Shown: positions 1 through 5,111 of the stretch, in pieces | Layout of the letters: each line of letters opens with the position of its first letter | Numbering within the stretch: position 1 is the first letter of the stretch | NCBI GenBank assembly: GCA_012838715.1 | Contig: DUOR01000451.1 | Location: 1-5,705, forward strand | DNA length: 5,705 bases | Reading direction: 5' to 3' | Origin: Actinomycetales bacterium | Lineage (GTDB): Bacteria > Actinomycetota > Actinomycetes > Mycobacteriales > Mycobacteriaceae | Made by a program: the position numbers and the translations under genes | Notes under the pieces: generated by a model | Databases searched by the model: none | Told to the model about the DNA's origin: nothing | The model's input: only the letters and a program-made list of their open reading frames with translations

Positions 1-79
1 CGGCCAGCGCGCCGGCGAGAGTGATCCCGAGTTTTAGGGGGCCGGGGAGGGGCCGTCGAGGGCACGGGCGAAGGTGCAA

Positions 80-92
80 GAGCCAAAGGCTC
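80..92 (-). terminator. Weak hairpin, possible terminator after the polyprenyl synthase gene
   Basis: A perfect 5-bp stem (GAGCC / GGCTC) with a 3-base loop lies about 50 bases past the stop codon of the minus-strand polyprenyl synthase gene. Read on the minus strand the loop is TTT and the stem is followed by only two T residues, so a classical intrinsic terminator is not shown. Actinobacterial terminators often lack a long U-tract, which keeps the call possible but weak. Confidence 0.25.
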
Positions 93-127
93 GCGAACGA
101 CGGCGCGAGAACGGGCGACGGCGCGAG
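92..127. repeat. Imperfect 18-base tandem repeat, two copies
   Basis: Two adjacent 18-base units (92-109 and 110-127) match at 14 of 18 positions, and their last 12 bases (CGACGGCGCGAG) are identical. They lie between the small hairpin at 80-92 and the stop codon of the polyprenyl synthase gene. The sequence is low-complexity and GC-rich, so it may be simple slippage with no function. Confidence 0.5.
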
Positions 128-142
128 GCCACCAACCGCCGC

Positions 143-1192
143 TTATCCCACCCGGTCGACGGTGTATTCGGCGAGGTGGCGCAGGGCGTCCTTGGCGGGG
201 ATGTCGGGCAGGCCGGCGATGGCGTCCTCGGCTTCGGCGACCAAACCGCGGACGTAGTCGAGGGCGCGTTCGGGGCCGGTGGAGCGGGCCAGCAGGTCGA
301 GGGCTTCGGCGAGTTCGGCGTCGTCGGTGACGGGGCCGGTGAGCAGTTCGCGCAGGCGGTCGCCGACGGGGCCTTCTTCGCGCAGGGCGTAGAGCACGGG
401 CAGGGTGAACACGCCTTCCCGCAGGTCGGTGCCGGGGATTTTGCCGGACTGCACGGAGTCGGAGCGGATGTCGATGATGTCGTCGACGATCTGGAACACG
501 AGGCCGACCAGGCCGCCGTAGCGGGAGAGGGCGCGGACGGTGGTGTCGTCGGCACCTGCGTGGAGGGCGCCGAGGTAGCCGGACGACGCGATGAGGACGC
601 CCGTCTTTTCCTTGATGACCTGCAGGTAGTGCTCCACTTCGTCGGCGCCGTCGGGGCAGCCGACGGATTCGCGCATCTGGCCGGTGACCAGTTCACCGAA
701 GGTGGTGGCGAAGTGGGCGACGGTTTCGGCGCCGAGGCGCGCCAGCAGGCGGGAGGCGATGGCGAAGAGGTAGTCGCCGGCCAGGATGGCCACGGAGTTG
801 TTCCAGCGCTGGTTCGCGGATTCGACGCCGCGGCGCATGTCGGCCTCGTCCATGACGTCGTCGTGGTACAGGGTGGCCAGGTGGGTCAGTTCGAGCACGG
901 TGGCGGCGACGACGACGTCGTCGGCCTGGGGGTTCGGGCCGAACTGCGCGGACAGCATGGCGAACATGGGGCGGAAGCGCTTTCCGCCGGCGCGGGCGAG
1001 GTGGCTGACGCGTTCGACGAGGAATTCCTCGCCCTGGGCGAGTTCCTTTTCCAGCAGTTCCTCGCTGCGGCGCATTCCGCGGGTGACCGCCGCCTCGAGC
1101 TCGGCGTCTCCGAGGTTGACGCTGGCGACGCGTTCGCCTCCGGTGCGTTGGGTGCTCGGGGCGTCGGAAACGCGGGTTCCGCCGTTGCGCAT
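143..1192 (-). CDS. grcC1: Long-chain trans-polyprenyl diphosphate synthase (menaquinone tail)
   Basis: This enzyme condenses isopentenyl diphosphate units onto an allylic primer to make the isoprenoid tail attached to menaquinone. From the ATG at 1192 the protein has 349 residues, normal for the family. Visible hallmarks are GGKRFRP (residues 69-75), the first aspartate-rich motif DDVMD (111-115) followed by RRG, GQMRE (171-175), KEKTG (194-198), and the second aspartate-rich motif DDIID (237-241) within FQIVDDIID. The residues four and five positions before the first motif are small (Thr107, Ala106), which fits a long (about C40-C50) product; exact chain length cannot be read. The frame stays open to a TTG at 1294, but that codon lies inside the likely promoter, whereas the ATG at 1192 has an AGGA at 1198-1201 with a 5-base spacer. 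A GTG at 1171 is a second possible start. The gene is divergent from menJ. The symbol follows the M. tuberculosis counterpart; corynebacterial annotations often use ispB. Confidence 0.93.
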   Translation of the reverse strand: MRNGGTRVSDAPSTQRTGGERVASVNLGDAELEAAVTRGMRRSEELLEKELAQGEEFLVERVSHLARAGGKRFRPMFAMLSAQFGPNPQADDVVVAATVLELTHLATLYHDDVMDEADMRRGVESANQRWNNSVAILAGDYLFAIASRLLARLGAETVAHFATTFGELVTGQMRESVGCPDGADEVEHYLQVIKEKTGVLIASSGYLGALHAGADDTTVRALSRYGGLVGLVFQIVDDIIDIRSDSVQSGKIPGTDLREGVFTLPVLYALREEGPVGDRLRELLTGPVTDDAELAEALDLLARSTGPERALDYVRGLVAEAEDAIAGLPDIPAKDALRHLAEYTVDRVG

Positions 1193-1197
1193 TCGGG

Positions 1198-1201
1198 TCC
1201 T
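1198..1201 (-). promoter_or_regulatory. Ribosome binding site deciding the polyprenyl synthase start
   Basis: On the minus strand AGGA sits five bases before the ATG at 1192-1190. It favours this ATG over the TTG at 1294, which would add 34 residues that do not resemble the family. Confidence 0.6.
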
Positions 1202-1224
1202 GCCTTGGGTGTCTCGGGTGCATT

Positions 1225-1246
1225 GCGGGGCCGTGCATCGCCCCGC
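1225..1246 (-). promoter_or_regulatory. 7-bp inverted repeat in the polyprenyl synthase leader
   Basis: GCGGGGC (1225-1231) and GCCCCGC (1240-1246) form a perfect 7-bp all-G/C stem around an 8-base loop. If transcription of the synthase gene starts near 1261, as its candidate -10 suggests, the stem falls in the 5' untranslated leader about 33 bases before the ATG. It could be an RNA hairpin affecting translation, an operator for a dimeric regulator, or chance in GC-rich DNA. No known riboswitch is recognised. Confidence 0.35.
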
Positions 1247-1267
1247 CGAAAACCTGTGGATATGCCG

Positions 1268-1294
1268 AACATACCGTAATCCACGGCCGACCAA
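1268..1294 (-). promoter_or_regulatory. Candidate promoter for the polyprenyl synthase gene
   Basis: Read on the minus strand, TATGTT (1273-1268) fits the actinobacterial -10 pattern TAnnnT. A TTG-containing hexamer TTGGTC (1294-1289) lies upstream with a 15-base spacer; shifting by one gives TTTGGT with 16 bases. Predicted transcription start is near 1261, giving a leader of about 70 bases to the ATG at 1192. An overlapping TACGGT just upstream is an alternative -10. The -35 match is weak. Confidence 0.4.
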
Positions 1295-1308
1295 AGCCCG
1301 TCATCCAG

Positions 1309-1321
1309 CCCCCGCCGGGGG
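1309..1321. promoter_or_regulatory. Small inverted repeat upstream of the menJ -10
   Basis: CCCCC (1309-1313) and GGGGG (1317-1321) flank a 3-base centre, forming a 5-bp G/C stem. It ends five bases before the menJ -10 hexamer, so it fills the spacer where a strong -35 is missing. It may be a protein-binding site in the divergent control region or chance. Confidence 0.25.
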
Positions 1322-1326
1322 ACGGT

Positions 1327-1338
1327 TAGCCTGGGTGC
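1327..1338 (+). promoter_or_regulatory. Candidate -10 element of menJ, implying a leaderless mRNA
   Basis: TAGCCT (1327-1332) matches the actinobacterial -10 pattern TAnnnT. Only six bases (1333-1338) separate it from the menJ ATG at 1339, which places the transcription start at or within a base of the A of the ATG. No Shine-Dalgarno sequence precedes the ATG, consistent with leaderless translation, which is common in corynebacteria and mycobacteria. No good -35 hexamer is seen about 17 bases upstream (around 1304-1309). Confidence 0.55.
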
Positions 1339-2730
1339 ATGTCCGTTGCGCCTGATTCTTCCCCGCTTTCCGACGATTCCCCTTCGCCGTCCGCGTCGGG
1401 CCGCGGCGTTCCAGGTGGGGCGCCGGGCGGCGTGCAGCGCGGCGTTCGGGGCGGCGTGCAGCACAACGTTCCCGGTGCCGTTCCGTCCCATGCGGAGGTG
1501 CTGGTGGTGGGCGCGGGGCCGACGGGTGCGGCGGCGGCCGCTCATGCGGCGGATCGTGGGCTGGACGTGGTGCTGGTGGACGCGAAGGTGTTCCCGCGGG
1601 ACAAGACCTGCGGCGATGGCCTGACGCCGCGGGCGATCGCGGAGCTGCGCCGACTCGGTCTGGCGGACCGGGTGCTCGCCCGGACCCGGAACCGGGGGCT
1701 GAAGCTGCATGGTTTCGGTGGCTCGGTGACGGCCCCGTGGCCGGAGGGCGCGTTCCCCGCGGAGGGCGCCGCGGTGCCCCGTGAGGTGTTCGACGCGATG
1801 GTCGTCGACCATGCCCGCGACCGGGGCGCCCTCGTCCTCGACGGGCACCCGGTCGTGGACGTCGAGCGGGGTTCTGGCCGTTCCGTGTCGGCGGTGACGC
1901 TGCGCTCCCCCGCCGGTGAGGAACACCGCGTCACGGTGAAGTGGCTTCTGGTGGCGGATGGCGTGCGTTCCCCCGTCGGCAAGCGGTTGGGGCGCACCTG
2001 GCACCGCGAGCACGTGTTCGGGGTGGCGGCGCGGTCCTACGTGGACGTGGGGCGCGACGACGAGTGGATTCACTCGCACCTGGAGCTGCGCGACGCCGAC
2101 GGCACCGTGCACCCCGGCTACGGCTGGATTTTCCCGCTCGGCGGCGGGCAGGTGAACCTCGGCTGCGGCGCGCTGTCGACGGCGAAACGGCCGACGAAGG
2201 CCAACGTGCGCACCCTGCTGCACCACTACGCCGACCAGGTCCGCGACGAATGGGGCCTCGGCGAACCGCGGCGCGTGACGTCGGCGCTGCTGCCGATGGG
2301 CGGCGCGGTCAGCCACGTCGCCGGCCCGAACTGGGCGCTGCTCGGCGACGCGGCGGCGCTGGTCAACCCCCTCAACGGCGAGGGCATCGACTACGGCATG
2401 GAAAGTGCGCGCCTGGCGGTGGATCTGCTTGCCGACGCCATCGGCGACCCCGACGGCCTGACCCATTCCTGGCCGGCGCTCCTGCGCCGCCACTACGGCG
2501 AGGGATTCTCGTTGGCGCGGCGCCTGGCCACGGGTTTGACCTGGTCGTGGCTGCTGCCCGCGGCGGGGCCCGTGACGCTGGGAGCCCCGTGGGGCAACGC
2601 GGTGATGGGCGCGGCCGCCCGGCTGATGGGCAACCTGATCACCCCGGCGGACCGCGATCTCACGGCCCGGGTGTGGCGCGCCGCCGGGAGGGCCTCCCGG
2701 CTCGCGGATTCGCGCGAACCCTGGGCGTAG
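1339..2730 (+). CDS. menJ: Menaquinone isoprenyl reductase, MenJ-like FAD oxidoreductase
   Basis: A flavoprotein of the geranylgeranyl-reductase family. Its mycobacterial homologue MenJ hydrogenates a single isoprene unit of the menaquinone tail, yielding MK(H2). The 463-residue protein has the FAD dinucleotide motif GAGPTG (58-63), an acidic residue ending the second beta strand (Asp81), the family motif KTCGDGLTP (89-97), and the second FAD motif LLGDAAALVNPLNGEGIDYGME (334-355). The end (RDLTARVWRAAGRASRL) resembles mycobacterial MenJ as I recall it. It is longer than the roughly 408-residue M. tuberculosis protein, mainly because about 50 residues precede the FAD fold. That leader is rich in Ser, Pro, Gly and Val and contains a duplicated octapeptide. 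The ATG at 1339 is supported by a -10 placed for leaderless transcription; in-frame GTG codons at 1432 and 1456 are possible shorter starts. It is transcribed alone, divergent from the polyprenyl synthase gene and convergent with menG, which acts on the same molecule. Confidence 0.92.
   Translation: MSVAPDSSPLSDDSPSPSASGRGVPGGAPGGVQRGVRGGVQHNVPGAVPSHAEVLVVGAGPTGAAAAAHAADRGLDVVLVDAKVFPRDKTCGDGLTPRAIAELRRLGLADRVLARTRNRGLKLHGFGGSVTAPWPEGAFPAEGAAVPREVFDAMVVDHARDRGALVLDGHPVVDVERGSGRSVSAVTLRSPAGEEHRVTVKWLLVADGVRSPVGKRLGRTWHREHVFGVAARSYVDVGRDDEWIHSHLELRDADGTVHPGYGWIFPLGGGQVNLGCGALSTAKRPTKANVRTLLHHYADQVRDEWGLGEPRRVTSALLPMGGAVSHVAGPNWALLGDAAALVNPLNGEGIDYGMESARLAVDLLADAIGDPDGLTHSWPALLRRHYGEGFSLARRLATGLTWSWLLPAAGPVTLGAPWGNAVMGAAARLMGNLITPADRDLTARVWRAAGRASRLADSREPWA
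1425..1471 (+). repeat. In-frame 24-base tandem duplication in the menJ leader
   Basis: The 23-base stretches 1425-1447 and 1449-1471 differ at only three positions and repeat with a period of 24 bases, exactly eight codons. They encode GGVQRGVR followed by GGVQHNVP. The copies sit in the low-complexity N-terminal extension of MenJ, before the FAD-binding fold, so length changes here would probably be tolerated. Confidence 0.8.
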
Positions 2731-2745
2731 CGCGCGGCGGCTGCG

Positions 2746-2764
2746 CCCGGGCCCCAACCCCGGG
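2746..2764. terminator. GC hairpin between convergent menJ and menG, possible two-way terminator
   Basis: The 46-base gap between the two convergent stop codons holds CCCGGG (2746-2751) and CCCGGG (2759-2764), which pair as a 6-bp all-G/C stem around a 7-base loop. Both strands could form it, so it could serve both genes. There is no T-tract on either side, and the stem would have to compete with other pairings in this C/G-rich run. The position is right for a terminator but the structure is only suggestive. Confidence 0.35.
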
Positions 2765-2776
2765 TCCGAGCCCCCC

Positions 2777-3466
2777 CTATCCCGGCTTGACGGCCGAGTG
2801 CAGGGCGGCGATGCCGAAGGTGAGGTTGCGCCAGCCGCAGTCGGTCCAGCCGCTGCGGTTGATGTCGCGGGCCAGTTCCTCCTGGGCGGGCCAGGCGCGG
2901 ATGGATTCGGCGAGGTAGACGTACGCGTCCGGGTTCGACGACACCGCGCGCGCGATGGGCGGCAGCGCCCGCATCAGGTACTCCTTGTACACCGTGCGGA
3001 ACACGGGCAGCGTCGGGTCGGAGAACTCGCACACGGTCAGGCGGCCGCCGGGCCGGGTGACGCGGGCCATTTCGCGCAGGCCCGCCTTGTAATCGTGGAT
3101 GTTGCGCAGGCCGAAGCTGATGGTCACGGCGTCGAAGGTCTCGTCGGGGAACGGCAGGTTCATGCCGTCGCCGCAGACCTTGGGCACGTCGCGGTGCGCG
3201 CCGGCCTTCAGCATGCCGCGGGAGAAATCGCAGGCGATGACGTCGGCGCCGGACTTGGCCAGCTCGACGGTCGACACGGCGGTGCCGGCGGCGAGGTCGA
3301 GGACCAGTTCGCCGGGGGCGAGGTCGAGCCGCTTGGCGGTTTCGCGCCGCCAATGGGCGTCGATGCCGCCGCTGAGCACCTTGTTGGTGATGTCGTAGTT
3401 CTTCCCCACGCCGTCGAACATCGCGGCGACGTCGTTGGGATCCTTGCCGAGGTCTGCCCTTGTCAC
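2777..3466 (-). CDS. menG: Demethylmenaquinone methyltransferase (MenG/UbiE family)
   Basis: An S-adenosylmethionine-dependent C-methyltransferase that converts demethylmenaquinone to menaquinone, the last ring modification. The 229-residue protein has normal length for UbiE/MenG. It opens with the family region [19 protein letters not shown] (16-34) followed by WRR (39-41), then SAM motif I VLDLAAGT (55-62), an acidic residue after the second strand (Asp80), the signature [12 protein letters not shown] (112-123), and [11 protein letters not shown]. The start is GTG at 3466; the opening [17 protein letters not shown] aligns with the mycobacterial protein as I recall it, supporting this start. 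Only nine bases separate it from the mgtA stop, and no good Shine-Dalgarno is visible, so it probably depends on translational coupling to mgtA. It is the last gene of the four-gene minus-strand group and convergent with menJ. Some mycobacterial literature calls this gene menH. Confidence 0.95.
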   Translation of the reverse strand: MTRADLGKDPNDVAAMFDGVGKNYDITNKVLSGGIDAHWRRETAKRLDLAPGELVLDLAAGTAVSTVELAKSGADVIACDFSRGMLKAGAHRDVPKVCGDGMNLPFPDETFDAVTISFGLRNIHDYKAGLREMARVTRPGGRLTVCEFSDPTLPVFRTVYKEYLMRALPPIARAVSSNPDAYVYLAESIRAWPAQEELARDINRSGWTDCGWRNLTFGIAALHSAVKPG

Positions 3467-3475
3467 CCCGTCAGG

Positions 3476-4645
3476 CTACGCCACGCGGCTGCTGCGGCGG
3501 ATCTCCGGGTGCGCGCCGGACACGGCGGCGTAGTGGTCCATCAGCTGGCCGCACAGGGCGGTCCAGGTCCGCTCGCGGATGGTGTCGCGGCAGGTGGCGC
3601 GCATCTCGGCGGTGCGCTCGGCGTCGCCCGGGAAGACCAGCGTGCCGACGGCGCCCGCCAGCTCCCGGGTGAAGGTGCGGGGCTCGAGGAGGTGGCCGTT
3701 GACGCCCGGGGTGATGAGGTCGCGGGGGCCGCCGGCGTTCGGGGCGATGGCGGGGACGCCGGAGGCGTGGGCCTCCTGGACGGCCTGGCAGAAGGTCTCG
3801 TGGTCGCCGGTGTGGACGAAGACGTCGAGGCTGGCGAAGGCCTGCGGGAGATCCTCGCCGGTGAGCTGGCCGGTGAAGACGGCGTCGGGCATGCGGCGCA
3901 TCAGGTCGGCGCGCTCGGGGCCGTCGCCGACGATGACGAGCTGCACGTCGTCGCGGCCGGAAAGGGCGGCGAGGCGCTGGACGGACTTCTCGGCGGCGAG
4001 GCGGCCGACGTAGCCGACGATGGGCTTGCCTTCCGGGCTCCACAGCTTGCGCATGGCGTCCGAGCGCTTGTCCGGGTGGAAGCGGACGGCGTCGACGCCG
4101 CGGCCCCAGCGGTGGACGTTGCGGATGCGGTGCTTCTCCAGGTCGGCGATGGTCGGCGAGGAGGGGGCGAGGGTGCGGGCGCACATGTTGTGGATGATGC
4201 GGGTCCAGCCCCAGGCGGCGGTGGACAGGCCGGCGAGGCGGTAGTTCTTGGCGAAGCCGGCGACGTCGGTCTGGTACACGGCGACGGCCGGGATGCGCAG
4301 GGCCTTGGCGGCGAAGGCGCCGGCGGCGCCGAGGACGAACGGCGAGGCGAGGTGGACGACGTCCGGGCGGAACTTGCGCAGGATGGACGCCATGTTGGCC
4401 TCCGGCACGCCGATGGGCAGCGAGTCGACGAGCGGCACCATCACGGTGGGCACGCGCTCGATGCGGAACCCGCGGTAGTACTCCTGCTCCTCCTGGCCGT
4501 CGCGGGCCGCCGGGGCGATGACGATCGCCTCGTGCCCGTTGTCGTCCAGGTACTCCAGCACCCGCAGCACCGAGTTGGTGACGCCGTTGATGTTGGGAAG
4601 GAAGCTCTCCGCCACAATCGCTACACGCATGCGTTTGAGGGTCAC
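3476..4645 (-). CDS. mgtA: GDP-mannose-dependent alpha-mannosyltransferase MgtA (GT4)
   Basis: A GT-B fold, family GT4 glycosyltransferase. Corynebacterial MgtA transfers mannose from GDP-mannose to a glucuronic-acid diacylglycerol at the cytoplasmic membrane face, starting a lipomannan-like glycolipid; the M. tuberculosis relative is Rv0557. The 389-residue protein has the N-terminal Rossmann start MRVAIVAESFLPNINGVTNSV (6-26), the mid region VYQTDV, the nucleotide-binding GRLAAEK with Arg215 and Lys220, and the catalytic EX7E motif Glu283-Glu291 followed by GVPAIAPNAGGPRDLI. The start chosen is GTG at 4645. It overlaps the upstream stop by four bases and has GAGG at 4653-4656 with a 7-base spacer. 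An ATG at 4630 (residue 6) has no such site. There is no signal peptide. Donor and acceptor are taken from family knowledge and gene order; other GT4 mannosyltransferases such as PimB' look similar, but this neighbourhood favours MgtA. Confidence 0.9.
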   Translation of the reverse strand: MTLKRMRVAIVAESFLPNINGVTNSVLRVLEYLDDNGHEAIVIAPAARDGQEEQEYYRGFRIERVPTVMVPLVDSLPIGVPEANMASILRKFRPDVVHLASPFVLGAAGAFAAKALRIPAVAVYQTDVAGFAKNYRLAGLSTAAWGWTRIIHNMCARTLAPSSPTIADLEKHRIRNVHRWGRGVDAVRFHPDKRSDAMRKLWSPEGKPIVGYVGRLAAEKSVQRLAALSGRDDVQLVIVGDGPERADLMRRMPDAVFTGQLTGEDLPQAFASLDVFVHTGDHETFCQAVQEAHASGVPAIAPNAGGPRDLITPGVNGHLLEPRTFTRELAGAVGTLVFPGDAERTAEMRATCRDTIRERTWTALCGQLMDHYAAVSGAHPEIRRSSRVA

Positions 4646-5109
4646 ATCCCCACCTCACCGGACGGTGACCCCGAGGTGATCCTTCCGGAAGCATCAGGTG
4701 AACGCCGGGTAACCCGGACGCTGAACCACCACAGCGGCACCGCAATGAGCAGTCCGACGGCGAAAACGCTGGTCGCGGGGATGATGGACAGGGTCCAGCG
4801 GCGGCCCTCCACCCGGACGCGATCCGGGTCGGCGCGGTCGTACTCGACGCGGACGCGTTCGCCCTCCTCCAGCCCGACGGGGTAGAGCAGGCCGGCGGGC
4901 GGGTTGCGGTACTCCCCCGTCTCGTCGATGAAGTCGACGGCGACGCGCAGGGTGTCCACGTGGCGCACGGCGGCGACGGCGCGACCGGTGTCGGCGTCGA
5001 TGGCGCGGTCGTTGGCCCAGGAGCCGGTGACCATGCCGGCGCAGGCGACGGCGAGGCAGATCATCAGGAAGAGGATGAGCTGCCGCAGTCGCCGGGGCCA
5101 GCCGCGCAT
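4642..5109 (-). CDS. Two-helix membrane protein, DUF3592-like, function unknown
   Basis: A 155-residue protein of unknown function. A basic N-terminus (RGWPRRLRQ) leads into a hydrophobic segment at about 11-32, then an extracytoplasmic-looking middle domain (about 33-107), a second hydrophobic segment at about 108-130, and a short basic, Ser/Gly-rich tail. The positive charges flanking both helices suggest both ends face the cytoplasm. The middle domain has alternating strand-like stretches (LRVAVDFIDETGEYRN, GERVRVEYDRADPDRVRV) ending just before the second helix, which is the layout of DUF3592 proteins. The ATG at 5109 follows the menD stop by two bases and has GGA at 5117-5119 with a 7-base spacer. 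An in-frame GTG at 5121 would overlap menD. The stop overlaps the mgtA start by four bases (GTGA). A membrane protein holds the same place in M. tuberculosis (Rv0556), so the link is conserved, but nothing in the sequence shows an activity. Confidence 0.85.
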   Translation of the reverse strand: MRGWPRRLRQLILFLMICLAVACAGMVTGSWANDRAIDADTGRAVAAVRHVDTLRVAVDFIDETGEYRNPPAGLLYPVGLEEGERVRVEYDRADPDRVRVEGRRWTLSIIPATSVFAVGLLIAVPLWWFSVRVTRRSPDASGRITSGSPSGEVGM

Positions 5110-5111
5110 GG

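Larger units (their letters stand above)
1..142. other. Non-coding stretch downstream of the polyprenyl synthase gene
   Basis: No convincing gene is visible here. On the plus strand the frame starting at position 2 reads eleven residues (GQRAGESDPEF) to a TAG at 35-37. That could be the tail of a convergent gene whose body lies left of the window, but eleven residues cannot establish it. The rest is GC-rich spacer with a small hairpin (80-92) and an imperfect 18-base tandem repeat (92-127). No tRNA or other RNA gene is recognisable. Confidence 0.5.

Noticed and set aside
74..1279. A 401-codon plus-strand open frame opposite the polyprenyl synthase gene
   Set aside because: Its translation is Gly/Ala/Val/Asp-rich low-complexity text with no family motif, a usual antisense effect of high-GC codon bias. 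The opposite strand encodes an unmistakable enzyme.
1193..1294. A 34-residue N-terminal extension of the polyprenyl synthase starting at TTG 1294
   Set aside because: The TTG lies in the candidate -35, the added residues do not resemble the family, and the ATG at 1192 has a well-placed AGGA.
886..2757. A 623-codon minus-strand open frame opposite menJ, reaching into the polyprenyl synthase gene
   Set aside because: It is Arg/Pro/His-rich antisense translation, crosses the divergent promoter region, and overlaps a coding gene in another frame.
2798..4885. A 695-codon plus-strand open frame opposite menG, mgtA and the membrane protein gene
   Set aside because: It runs across three real genes on the other strand and has biased composition with no recognisable domain.
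5035..5055. A lipobox-like cysteine (Cys23, preceded by LAVA) in the first helix of the membrane protein
   Set aside because: Ala at position -3 fits the lipobox poorly, and the segment continues hydrophobic past the cysteine, so it looks like a plain membrane anchor.
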